64,000 nucleotides of DNA from VGSG01 sp040756375. Lineage in GTDB: Bacteria > Desulfobacterota > Desulfomonilia > Desulfomonilales > Desulfomonilaceae. The stretch is taken from NCBI GenBank assembly GCA_040756375.1, contig JBFLZC010000005.1, forward strand, positions 174,556 through 238,555, in the 5' to 3' direction. The translations under genes and the position numbers were made by a program. Below the pieces are notes generated by a model. It had not been told where the DNA came from, did no database searches, and saw only the letters and a program-made list of their open reading frames with translations. Positions 18,013 to 26,117 of this stretch are shown piece by piece; position 1 is the first letter of the stretch, and each line of letters opens with the position of its first letter.

Positions 18013-18034
18013 GGGCGGGTTTTGAAACCCGCCC
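18013..18034. terminator. Hairpin between convergent nifB and nifA
   Basis: Perfect 10-base arms GGGCGGGTTT / AAACCCGCCC with a tiny loop. It sits between two convergent genes and could stop transcription in either direction, but no clear T-run follows. Confidence 0.5.
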
Positions 18035-18075
18035 CTACCGTTACGGCCAAATGCTGATAGGCTTTGTAACCGGGT

Positions 18076-19617
18076 CTATCGCACCATACTTTTCGGTCGC
18101 ACCAACTGGTCAAGCCCAAATTTCTTTACCCGATAACCCATCTGTCGCAGCGTGATACCCAATTCTCGCGCCGCACGTGATTGTATCCAGTTATTTCGTT
18201 GCAGAGCCGCCATCACATCCTTCTTTTCTCGCTCTTTCAAAGGCTCAAATTCACGTTCATCGGGATCCACCTCTTGCCTCGAGACATGAGAAAGATATGG
18301 AGCCAGATCTCCAACACCGATTGTTTTCCCTTCAAAAATGATCGCCAATCGTTCCAGGAGATTTTCAAGTTCGCGAACATTCCCGGGCCAGGAATACTCC
18401 AAGAGAGCGTCCATGGCATGTGGAGTAAATTGAATACTGTGTCCATACTCACGGGTGATATTCTGTGAGAAGAACCGCGTCAAGGAGTGCAGATCTTCCC
18501 TACGTTCTCGCAACGGAGGGATCCTGATCGGAAAGACATTCAGCCGATAATAGAGGTCTTCTCTAAAGGAGCCTTCGTTTACTGCTTTGATCAGATCTCG
18601 GTTGGTAGCTGTGATGATTCTGACATCAACCTGACGGGTTTTTGTGCTGCCAAGGCGCTCGAACTCACGATCTTGCAAGAATCTGAGTAGCTTTGCCTGC
18701 AAGGGCAATGAAAGCTCGCCGATTTCGTCAAGAAATATGGTGCCACAGTCAGCATCCTCAACACGGCCCGGCTTTGATTCAGTCGCGCCGGTAAAGGCCC
18801 CTTTTTCAAACCCAAACAATTCCGATTCGAGGAGAGTGTCAGGCAGCGCGGCGCAGTTGACCTTTACAAATGGGAACTGTGCCCTGCTGCTCATTTCGTG
18901 GATGATTTGTGCGACCAGAGTCTTGCCCGTCCCGGATTCACCCAGCAACAAAACGCTCGCCTTGGTGGAAGCCACCTTTCTGATGAGCTGTTGAACGTCG
19001 GCCAACGCGCGACTTCGTGCCACTCCGAAAAAGTTTCTGCTCTTTTCAGAAAGCCCTGTCTTTAGCGAGAGATTGGCGCGGATAAGATTCTGCTCTCTTG
19101 CTTGCACTTGATGATTCAAGCTTACAAACTGCGCCACGAGAACCGCCAAAATGGTGAGAAATCTGATATCCTCCTCAAAGGATATCTCTTCATCAAAAAG
19201 TCGATCCACGCTGAGCACGCCTATCGGCTTTCCGTGAAGCACGATTGGCACGCCTATAAATGCGATCCTCCCCTTCTCTATCTTTCTGGCGCCCGTTTTG
19301 TTGAGGAACAAGGGCTCCTTGCTGATGTCAGGAACCACGAAAGGCTCGGCCGTCCTGAAGATCAGTCCGGTGACCCCCTCGCCGGAGCGATAGACTCCTC
19401 GCTCCTTTTCCTCGGGCCTCAAACCATGTGATGCCCTGATCTTCAGGTGGCTCCTTTCGCCGCTCTTGAGCGTTATGGTAGCTCTATTCATGGAAAGGTA
19501 TTCCGAGAGAATTCTCAGAATAGCTTCGAGGGTCTGGTCAAGATTCAGGGCCTGTTCGATTACCTGACTTATGTCATAGAGCACGTTAAGTTCGAGTTGT
19601 TTTATCTTTTCATCCAT
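18076..19617 (-). CDS. nifA: NifA, sigma-54-dependent activator of nif genes
   Basis: A 513-residue enhancer-binding protein. It has an N-terminal GAF domain (about residues 15-170), a central AAA+ domain with Walker A GESGTGKT, the sigma-54 contact GAFTGA, Walker B CGTIFLDEIGEL and the second region of homology (NVFPIRIPPLRERR). A C-terminal Fis-type helix-turn-helix reads NNWIQSRAARELGITLRQMGYRVKKFGL, very like other NifA proteins. It lies 16 bases downstream of nifV on the same strand, so the pair is co-transcribed from the sigma-54 promoter at 20896-20911. NifA would then drive its own expression as well as that of nifH. Confidence 0.93.
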   Translation of the reverse strand: MDEKIKQLELNVLYDISQVIEQALNLDQTLEAILRILSEYLSMNRATITLKSGERSHLKIRASHGLRPEEKERGVYRSGEGVTGLIFRTAEPFVVPDISKEPLFLNKTGARKIEKGRIAFIGVPIVLHGKPIGVLSVDRLFDEEISFEEDIRFLTILAVLVAQFVSLNHQVQAREQNLIRANLSLKTGLSEKSRNFFGVARSRALADVQQLIRKVASTKASVLLLGESGTGKTLVAQIIHEMSSRAQFPFVKVNCAALPDTLLESELFGFEKGAFTGATESKPGRVEDADCGTIFLDEIGELSLPLQAKLLRFLQDREFERLGSTKTRQVDVRIITATNRDLIKAVNEGSFREDLYYRLNVFPIRIPPLRERREDLHSLTRFFSQNITREYGHSIQFTPHAMDALLEYSWPGNVRELENLLERLAIIFEGKTIGVGDLAPYLSHVSRQEVDPDEREFEPLKEREKKDVMAALQRNNWIQSRAARELGITLRQMGYRVKKFGLDQLVRPKSMVR

Positions 19618-19633
19618 TTGTTACACCTGGACC

Positions 19634-20809
19634 TCATGTGCACAGCAAAGCGAGATCGTCATCCGACAAAACACGCTTCGTAGCTTCGGAGAACGACCGC
19701 ACTCGCATCACGAGCCCGCGCATCTCCTCATCACTTTTGCGAATTCCTAACCGACTTAAACGATGGGCAAGCGCCCGCGTGCCTGAATGTTTGCCCACGA
19801 CAATCTCTCTGCCCATTCCTAACTCTTCCGGGCAATAGGGCTCATAATTGGCAGGATTCTTGAGAACCGCGGCCGCATGAATCCCGGATTCGTGAGAAAA
19901 CACCTTGGCTCCCACGATAGGCTTCCCCAAAGGAATCGCCCTGCCGCACGCACAGGAGACGTATCGGCAGAGCGCTGGAAGAACGGCTACACGGAGGCCG
20001 TCATCAAGCCCATAGATGTGTTTCAGGGCCATGACGACCTCCTCCAGAGCCGCGTTGCCGGCTCTCTCGCCCAGTCCGAGGACAGTTGCGCTGACAAATT
20101 CGGCTCCGGCCCGGACGCCGGCCATTGCATTGCCTGTAGCTAGGCCGAAATCATTATGGGCGTGGATCTCGATGGGCAACTCTATGCAAGCCCGCAAGGA
20201 GTCCACTTTCTCGTGCACTTGGAAGGGATCCAAACAACCAACGGTGTCGGAGAACCGGAGTCGGTCGGCCCCGCTATCCTGTGCGACTCGTGCGAATTCG
20301 ACCACGAAGTTCTCATCCGCGCGGGACGCGTCTTCAGCCCCTGCGCACACGTATAGGCCTTCCTTTTTGGCAAATTCAACCGTCTCACGGAGCCGTCGGA
20401 GCACCCAATTTCGCGTCTTTCCCAGCTTGTAGCTTATCTGAAGATCGGAGACAGGCAGTGAAATGGCCACAGCTGATACTCCGCAGCCGAGAGAAGCCTC
20501 AATGTCTGAGATAACACCTCGATTCCACGTAATAATCCTTGCTCCAAGGTCCGATTGCACGATTTCTTGGATAGCAAGCTGTTCTGCGCGACCCATCGCA
20601 GGGATGCCGCATTCGATTTCGTCAACACCGAGTTCGTCCAGCATTCGAGCAATGTTGGACTTTTCCGCAGCACTGAAAGCTACACCCGAGGCCTGTTCGC
20701 CGTCGCGCAAGGTGGTATCGACAATGCGGACAGGGCTTATCGGCAGAGATTCACTGCAATTTTGTGAAACGTTTCCGGAACGTGACACGTCTTGAATATC
20801 ACTAGCCAT
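19634..20809 (-). CDS. nifV: Homocitrate synthase NifV
   Basis: Condenses acetyl-CoA and 2-oxoglutarate to homocitrate, the organic ligand of FeMo-co. The 391-residue DRE-TIM metallolyase has the opening RIVDTTLRDGEQASGVAFSA, the EIHAHNDFGLATGNAMAGV metal-binding segment and the GLGERAGNAALEEVVMALKHIYG motif. It ends before the long leucine-feedback domain of isopropylmalate synthase. About 25 N-terminal residues precede the catalytic start. Co-transcribed with nifA. Confidence 0.93.
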   Translation of the reverse strand: MASDIQDVSRSGNVSQNCSESLPISPVRIVDTTLRDGEQASGVAFSAAEKSNIARMLDELGVDEIECGIPAMGRAEQLAIQEIVQSDLGARIITWNRGVISDIEASLGCGVSAVAISLPVSDLQISYKLGKTRNWVLRRLRETVEFAKKEGLYVCAGAEDASRADENFVVEFARVAQDSGADRLRFSDTVGCLDPFQVHEKVDSLRACIELPIEIHAHNDFGLATGNAMAGVRAGAEFVSATVLGLGERAGNAALEEVVMALKHIYGLDDGLRVAVLPALCRYVSCACGRAIPLGKPIVGAKVFSHESGIHAAAVLKNPANYEPYCPEELGMGREIVVGKHSGTRALAHRLSRLGIRKSDEEMRGLVMRVRSFSEATKRVLSDDDLALLCT

Positions 20810-20895
20810 TCTTCTTTTACAGACTCCCTTGCGCGTGAGCCGAGCCTTCCTGCGCTCTGGGAATGATCGGGAAAAATTCTCTCCTTTTGGCTATA

Positions 20896-20911
20896 GGCAG
20901 GAAACATGCCA
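20896..20911 (-). promoter_or_regulatory. Sigma-54 promoter of nifV-nifA
   Basis: Read on the minus strand the site is TGGCATGTTTCCTGCC, nearly the same as the nifH promoter and with GG/GC correctly spaced. It is 87 bases upstream of the nifV start. I found no perfect TGT-N10-ACA site in the roughly 200 bases upstream. Confidence 0.75.
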
Positions 20912-21075
20912 GGAAAGGAGGCGTGTTTAACTTCGTGTGATATTGGGAAGTTACCTAGGGGATCATTCTGACGCGTGGCTCAAGATACGACGGCGAGGTA
21001 GGATTCTTCATTGGGGCCTTCGGGAATGTAACATTATTCGCGCCAAGCGGATCTAAATTTTGAAAAAGAAAATTC

Positions 21076-21103
21076 TTGACAAATCGGCAAAACCGGAAAT
21101 AAT
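21076..21103 (+). promoter_or_regulatory. Putative sigma-70 promoter of the redox operon
   Basis: TTGACA (21076-21081), 16 bases, AATAAT (21098-21103), 48 bases before the response regulator start. It could serve the whole co-directional block from 21151 to 32477. Confidence 0.55.
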
Positions 21104-21150
21104 GGTAGTTAAGATAATTATAGAAAAACCTCTCCTTGGAGGAATGCCGC

Positions 21151-21720
21151 ATGGATGTGCTCACGGTTTACCAAGCCAGCAAATACTGCAGCGTCTCCCC
21201 CAAGACCATCTCCAACTGGATCGACGAGGGCCATATAAAGGCCTACCGCACAGTGGGCGGCCATCGTCGAATCAGAAAGACCGACCTGGACGAATTCCTG
21301 CGCAAACAGGGGATGCCGCTGCCCGAAGACTTCCGTGACGGCGACCGCAAGAAGATCCTCGTCATCGACGACGATCGACTGATCGTGGAAACCATCGTGA
21401 GGTCGCTGGAGGAAGAACCCCACAACTACGAGATCATTTCCGCGTCGGACGGATTCGAAGCGGGCCTTCAGGTGAGCCATTTCAAGCCGGACCTGCTCAT
21501 CCTCGACATCATGATGCCCGACATCGACGGTTACCAGGTATGCCGTAAGGTAAAAGACGATCCCGGCACCTGCCACATAAAGATCGTCGTGCTTTCCGCG
21601 TACCTGGATGAAGAGAACTACCGGAAGATGCAGCAACACGGCGCTGACGTCTGTTTTTCCAAACCGTTGCCGCTGGACAAACTGAAGAGGGAAGTAGCCG
21701 GCCTTCTCGGTGTTGTCTAG
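21151..21720 (+). CDS. Response regulator with N-terminal excisionase/MerR-like HTH
   Basis: A 189-residue regulator with an unusual order. A DNA-binding winged HTH of the excisionase type comes first (residues 1-50, LTVYQASKYCSVSPKTISNWIDEGHIKAY), and a CheY-like receiver follows (about 67-189). The receiver has the acidic pocket D73-D75, phospho-acceptor Asp119 (LLILDIMMPD) and the conserved Lys in FSKPL. The start ATG 21151 follows TTGGAGG. It heads the metF/nuo-like block, whose last gene is a histidine kinase, so they are probably a cognate pair. Confidence 0.85.
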   Translation: MDVLTVYQASKYCSVSPKTISNWIDEGHIKAYRTVGGHRRIRKTDLDEFLRKQGMPLPEDFRDGDRKKILVIDDDRLIVETIVRSLEEEPHNYEIISASDGFEAGLQVSHFKPDLLILDIMMPDIDGYQVCRKVKDDPGTCHIKIVVLSAYLDEENYRKMQQHGADVCFSKPLPLDKLKREVAGLLGVV

Positions 21721-21758
21721 CTCCCGGCAACGCGCCGTACGAGGGTGGGGAGCCTGCC

Positions 21759-22628
21759 ATGAGCCTCAAAGAGACGTTAGGACACAAGAATTTCGTCATC
21801 ACGTCGGAAATCCATATTCCCTTCGGAAAGGCTCCTGAAGAGTATCTGAGCGAGATATACAGCCTCTGGGGGCGTGTGGACGGCGTCCGGTTCGAGCCTT
21901 TTGCCGCGGATGCCGCGGTGAGCGACTCGTTGGCCTTGTGTCGCCTGCTCAGGGACAAGAAGTTCGATCCGGTGTTTCAGGTTGCGACGCGGGACCGCAA
22001 CCGGCTGGAAATTCAGGAGGCGCTCGTTCGAGCCTCGTCCGTGGGCGTGGAAAACCTTCTGGTCTTTACCGAAGACTACCGTCTTACCGGGGACTCGCTT
22101 CAGGAGATGATGTTCTTCCATGTGGACATGGGCAAGTTCTTCTCTGTCATTGATACCCTGAAGACGGGAGCGGATGTTGCGGGCAAAGAGCTCATCGCGA
22201 AGCCTGACTTCTTCATCGGGTCGGGAGTGGACGCAAGCTTTGGAGGTCAGGCGCCGGACATGGAGCTCCGTGAGATGGAGCAGATGGTGGAACACGGGAC
22301 CAGGTATTTTCTCACCACCCCGGTCTTCGACATTGATGAATTCGCCCGATTCTGCAAGCGGGTCGAGCCGCTGGGCGTGCCGATTATTGCTGAGCTTATG
22401 ATACTGCACTCCGGGATGCAGGCCCGGATGCTCAAACGAGTTGCGGGCCTGAAGATCCCGGACCGATACATCGAGCGCCTGGAGCGAGCTCCAGTGAAGT
22501 TCGACGAATCCGTGAAAATTATGTTGGAAATGATTGAACAGCTCAAACACCTTTGCGCGGGGGTGCACATCCTCGCGTTTGGATGGGAGGGCAAACTCGG
22601 CCCAATTCTGCAGAAGATACGAAGATAA
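21759..22628 (+). CDS. Divergent methylenetetrahydrofolate reductase-like protein (MetF1)
   Basis: A 289-residue TIM-barrel protein of the MetF family. The N-terminal catalytic Glu is kept (VITSEIHIP), as are VATRDRNRLEIQEAL and a late Asp in LLVFTEDY. The otherwise conserved Gln of the folate-binding T-Q segment, present in the second MetF at 30030 as QTQAIYD, reads LTTPVFD here. It is therefore a diverged paralogue and may have changed substrate or act as an electron-transfer partner. It lies 38 bases after the response regulator. Reaction inferred only. Confidence 0.75.
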   Translation: MSLKETLGHKNFVITSEIHIPFGKAPEEYLSEIYSLWGRVDGVRFEPFAADAAVSDSLALCRLLRDKKFDPVFQVATRDRNRLEIQEALVRASSVGVENLLVFTEDYRLTGDSLQEMMFFHVDMGKFFSVIDTLKTGADVAGKELIAKPDFFIGSGVDASFGGQAPDMELREMEQMVEHGTRYFLTTPVFDIDEFARFCKRVEPLGVPIIAELMILHSGMQARMLKRVAGLKIPDRYIERLERAPVKFDESVKIMLEMIEQLKHLCAGVHILAFGWEGKLGPILQKIRR

Positions 22629-22966
22629 ATTCGTGATCAGGGAGATCGATACCCGAGCTTTCTCCTGCGCTCGCTCCACCTTCGCACGCTCTCGCTCCCT
22701 TCCTGTTGCGTGACGCAGATCTCCCGGGAGCCGGTGCAAAACCTATGAGCTTTTGAAGAAGAGGCCGGGGAGGCCGAACAAAAAGGGCCTCCCCGGACCC
22801 CTCCCCAAAAACTCTTATATTTTTGAACGCTTCCAGCGCCTGCGCGGCGTCAGAACAGACCGCGGCAGAACGGCGTATTCGCTCTGCGTTGCGTTTGAAG
22901 AAGGGGTTTTGCAGGCGCCTTTGAGGTTCTAGCGCTTCTTGTTCGATTCCGTTACGAGGGTCCGCC
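22629..22966. other. Intergenic region with a hairpin and a leader-like duplicate
   Basis: There is no credible gene. A stem CCGGGGAGGCC / GGCCTCCCCGG lies at 22765-22796. The stretch around 22736-22780 resembles the leader of metV at about 29262-29300: both contain AAAACCTA, a GAAGAAG/GAGAAG run and CCGGGGAG. Confidence 0.55.
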
Positions 22967-25618
22967 GTGAAAACGATCACCATCTCTCTCAACGGAAGGG
23001 AAGTTTCCGGACCGTCGGGCACGACCATTCTGGATCTGGCGTCCCAGGTCGGCATCCACATACCCACCCTGTGCCACCACCCGTTCCTGAAGAGCGTTGG
23101 CGCGTGCCGCGTCTGCCTCGTAGAAGACCTGAAAACGGGAAGGGTCTTGGCGTCGTGCGTCACTCCGATCTCGGAGGGAATGGAAATACGGACCGATTCC
23201 CCGGCCGCGGTCACCGCCAGACGCGGGGTGCTTGAGCTGATCTTATCAGATCATCCTTCAGCTTGCGTGGTGTGCAGCAAAGGGAATGACTGCGTGCTCC
23301 GGGATTTGGCTAAGGACCACGGTATGTGCGATCCGGAGCTTGATCCGCTCAGGCGTTGGCGTCCGACTCAGGAAGTGAACCCCTTTATTGTAAGAGACCT
23401 GAGCAAATGCGTTATGTGCGGCCGCTGTATTCGGGTGTGCACGGATTTTGAGGCGGTGGGAGCGATCGACTACATGGATCGGGGGTTTGATAGCCATCCC
23501 GGCACCGCGTACGGTCCTGCGCTGGACGGATCTGAATGCACGTTTTGTGGGTCATGTGTGGCTTTGTGTCCCACAGATGCGCTTGCCGAGCGGGATCGGA
23601 TTACAACCAGCTCCGGCAAGGACCTCGCGGCCGGCGTGTGTTCCTATTGTGGAACCGGCTGTCACGTGCAGTACGAGCTTGTGGACGGACGAGTAGTCGG
23701 CGCGCGTGGCCTTCAGGCAGCTCCGATGAACAGCATCTCGCTTTGCGTGCGAGGACGATACGGTCAAGACGCTCTTTTGTCGTCCCACAGGCTTACCTCT
23801 CCAATGATCCGGCGAGCTGACGGAGCCCTGAACAAGGCACCCTGGGATAATGCGCTGAAGGAGCTCGCGACACGGTTGCAGGAGATCAAGCAGCGCCACG
23901 GTCCCGAGAGCATCGGCGTGATCGCAGGTCCGCAGTGCGCTAACGAGGATCTGTACCTCGCGGTCAGATTTGCCCGGTCCGTTCTTGGCACTCCCAATGT
24001 GGACACCACGAGCAAGTTCTCCAGCCGTCCGGTTTCAGACGGGATTGCAGCCGCGCTCAAAACTACGGTGGCCGGTGCGACTCTTGAAAGCATTTCTGAC
24101 GCGGAGACGATTGTGCTCGTAGGCGCGAGGCCGGATTACACCCATCCGGTGGTGGCTCGGAATGTCCGACGGGCAGTACGCAAACGTGGGGCTGCTCTTA
24201 TCCAGTTGGATATGCTGAGAACCACCTTGAGCGATTTTGCCACGCTGCAATTTCGGGAGGACGTTGAACAGCAAACCTGGACCCTTTTTCAAATAATGAG
24301 GGAGCTGGTGGCCACCCGTCGTTACGACGAGGAGTTCCTCACGAACAACGTAATGGCCGCAGAGGATTTTCTCTCCAGCCTGTTGGGCCATCCTCGGGCG
24401 CAGCTTCCCGGGCCGGAGGTGAAGCAGGCTGCTCAGCTCCTGTCCAAGGGTAGAAAGTCGGTGTTTCTCATCGGGCCCGTAGTAGCACGAGCGACTCACG
24501 GGTACATGTTGACCCGTCTTGTGGCGGATCTTGCCTTTCTGTGCGGCCGGCCGGATAGCCTCTTCTTCCTGCACGAAGGGTGCAATGAAGTGGGCACGCT
24601 GGAAATCGGCTGCGGACCCAATGGCCTTCCTGGTTGCGCCTCGTCCTATGACTCTGCTGTCCTGGAAAAACTTCGAAGCGTTTGGGGCAGTGACGTGACC
24701 GCAGATCGAGGAATGGACGCCATGGGGATGATAAGGGGCGCGGAGAAGCGGACCATCAAGGCCCTGTTGTTCCTTGGGGTCGATCCCTTGACCGTCCTGC
24801 CCGATACAGAGAGGACGCAGAAAGCCCTCGAAGGTGTTGACCTTGTTGTTCGCACCGGGATGTTCGCTGCGCCGGATCGTGAAGTAGCGCACATGGTCTT
24901 CCCTGCGGCCGCTCTGACAGAAACCGACGGAACATACATAAACCTGGAAGGCCGGGTGCAGCGAGTTGCAAAACTGTGCAATCCCCCGGGAGAGGCTCGA
25001 CCACATGCCAGGTTCCTCCTCGACCTGAGTGGAACCCTTGGCAATCCGCTGGGCTTTTTGACCGCGCGGCAGATCTTCGAGGAGATCCAGTCCCTGAGCC
25101 CTTCGCTAGGGCAGGTCTCATGGGACGAAGCGGCCCGACCGGGAGGAGTCCGACTCAAACAAGGCAACTCGGCGTCTGATACTCAGAATACCGGCAATGA
25201 AAAGACAAGATACGTGCCGTATCCTGCCCCGGCCATATTCCCCTCCAGGCCCCGGCCTCCGCGTGACCTACCCTTGAAGGTCTTTCCTGAAGAGCAAACC
25301 GTACATCCCGGAGATGGAGTGATGTCGGGCATGTCCCGGCGTCTCGCGAGATTCGCGAAGGGAGAGTCCGTGCGGATGCATCCGGATGACGCAGAAGCGA
25401 TTAAGGCGTTGGATGGGCGACGAGTAGCGCTCGTATCAGAGGTCGGCGAAGCTCAGGCCGTACTCCGCGTTGACCCCGACGCTCCCCGGGGCGGAATCGT
25501 GGTGCCTGTGGGAGGGCCGTCGTACCTCTTGCAGCGTTTGCTCCCTTGGCCCGAGGAATACTGCCCGCTTGACTGGGATCGGCTCTTTGTCTCGGTCACA
25601 CCGGTGGAGGATCAATGA
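22967..25618 (+). CDS. NuoG/FdhA-like iron-sulfur molybdopterin-family subunit lacking the catalytic Sec/Cys
   Basis: 883 residues starting with GTG. It has a [2Fe-2S] domain (Cys36, 47, 50, 64), a NuoG-type His-Cys cluster (H96, C100, C103, C109), two [4Fe-4S] ferredoxin motifs (C148-C158 and C191-C201) and the N-terminal [4Fe-4S] site of the molybdopterin domain (C225, C228, C232, C260). The molybdopterin fold then runs to the end. In formate dehydrogenases the segment NVD...(U/C)H carries the catalytic residue; here it reads NVDTTSKFSSRP, with Ser352-Ser353 in place of Sec/Cys-His. Formate oxidation is therefore unlikely. I infer an electron-transfer large subunit working with the NuoE and NuoF-GltD genes that follow; the NuoE start overlaps this stop. 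Confidence 0.82.
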   Translation: MKTITISLNGREVSGPSGTTILDLASQVGIHIPTLCHHPFLKSVGACRVCLVEDLKTGRVLASCVTPISEGMEIRTDSPAAVTARRGVLELILSDHPSACVVCSKGNDCVLRDLAKDHGMCDPELDPLRRWRPTQEVNPFIVRDLSKCVMCGRCIRVCTDFEAVGAIDYMDRGFDSHPGTAYGPALDGSECTFCGSCVALCPTDALAERDRITTSSGKDLAAGVCSYCGTGCHVQYELVDGRVVGARGLQAAPMNSISLCVRGRYGQDALLSSHRLTSPMIRRADGALNKAPWDNALKELATRLQEIKQRHGPESIGVIAGPQCANEDLYLAVRFARSVLGTPNVDTTSKFSSRPVSDGIAAALKTTVAGATLESISDAETIVLVGARPDYTHPVVARNVRRAVRKRGAALIQLDMLRTTLSDFATLQFREDVEQQTWTLFQIMRELVATRRYDEEFLTNNVMAAEDFLSSLLGHPRAQLPGPEVKQAAQLLSKGRKSVFLIGPVVARATHGYMLTRLVADLAFLCGRPDSLFFLHEGCNEVGTLEIGCGPNGLPGCASSYDSAVLEKLRSVWGSDVTADRGMDAMGMIRGAEKRTIKALLFLGVDPLTVLPDTERTQKALEGVDLVVRTGMFAAPDREVAHMVFPAAALTETDGTYINLEGRVQRVAKLCNPPGEARPHARFLLDLSGTLGNPLGFLTARQIFEEIQSLSPSLGQVSWDEAARPGGVRLKQGNSASDTQNTGNEKTRYVPYPAPAIFPSRPRPPRDLPLKVFPEEQTVHPGDGVMSGMSRRLARFAKGESVRMHPDDAEAIKALDGRRVALVSEVGEAQAVLRVDPDAPRGGIVVPVGGPSYLLQRLLPWPEEYCPLDWDRLFVSVTPVEDQ

Positions 25619-26079
25619 CACAGGATTTCCAACTATCGGCTCTCAAGAACATCCTCAATCGATTCGAACCGTCCCGAAACACGCTGATCCCGCTCTTGCA
25701 GGAAGTGCAGGCTGAGTTCGGGTACATACCGCCCGCAGCCATCAGGCCCGTGGCGCAGCGCGTAGGGATCTTTCCGTCGGAAGTCTCGGGGGTCATCACC
25801 TTCTATGCTCAGTTTTACACGACACCACGCGGTCGCAACATCGTACGGGTCTGCCGAGGCACCGCTTGCCATGTCCGAGGAGCGAGGACTGTCTTGCAGA
25901 CCGTGGAGAGATTCACGGGCCTCAAAGACGGACAGACCTCTGAGGACATGCGCTTTACATTGGAGACCGTCGCGTGTCTTGGCGCGTGTGCGTTGAGCCC
26001 TGTGATGATCGCGAACAAAACGTATTACGGCAAGGTAAACCCGGGGAGGATCGAGGCAGTTCTGAGAAACCTCAAGTAG
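25615..26079 (+). CDS. NuoE-like [2Fe-2S] subunit
   Basis: A 154-residue thioredoxin-fold ferredoxin of the NuoE/HydC/HoxE family, with the four cluster Cys at 80, 85, 121 and 125 (CRGTACHVRG, CLGACALSP). The N-terminal helical part (LIPLLQEVQAEFGYIPPAAI) is standard. Its ATG overlaps the stop of the upstream large subunit (ATGA), which indicates translational coupling. It should pass electrons between the FMN subunit and the iron-sulfur chain. Cytoplasmic. Confidence 0.9.
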   Translation: MTQDFQLSALKNILNRFEPSRNTLIPLLQEVQAEFGYIPPAAIRPVAQRVGIFPSEVSGVITFYAQFYTTPRGRNIVRVCRGTACHVRGARTVLQTVERFTGLKDGQTSEDMRFTLETVACLGACALSPVMIANKTYYGKVNPGRIEAVLRNLK

Positions 26080-26117
26080 GCAAAACGAAAAACGAATCCC
26101 TATGAAGGGGTACTGAC

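Noticed and set aside
20912..21100. NifA site upstream of nifV
   Set aside because: Every TGT in this stretch lacks ACA at the right distance; only the TGTAACAT octamer is present.
22967..25618. Annotation as a selenocysteine or cysteine formate dehydrogenase
   Set aside because: There is no in-frame TGA, and the catalytic Sec/Cys-His position reads Ser-Ser. The Fe-S layout is equally NuoG-like.
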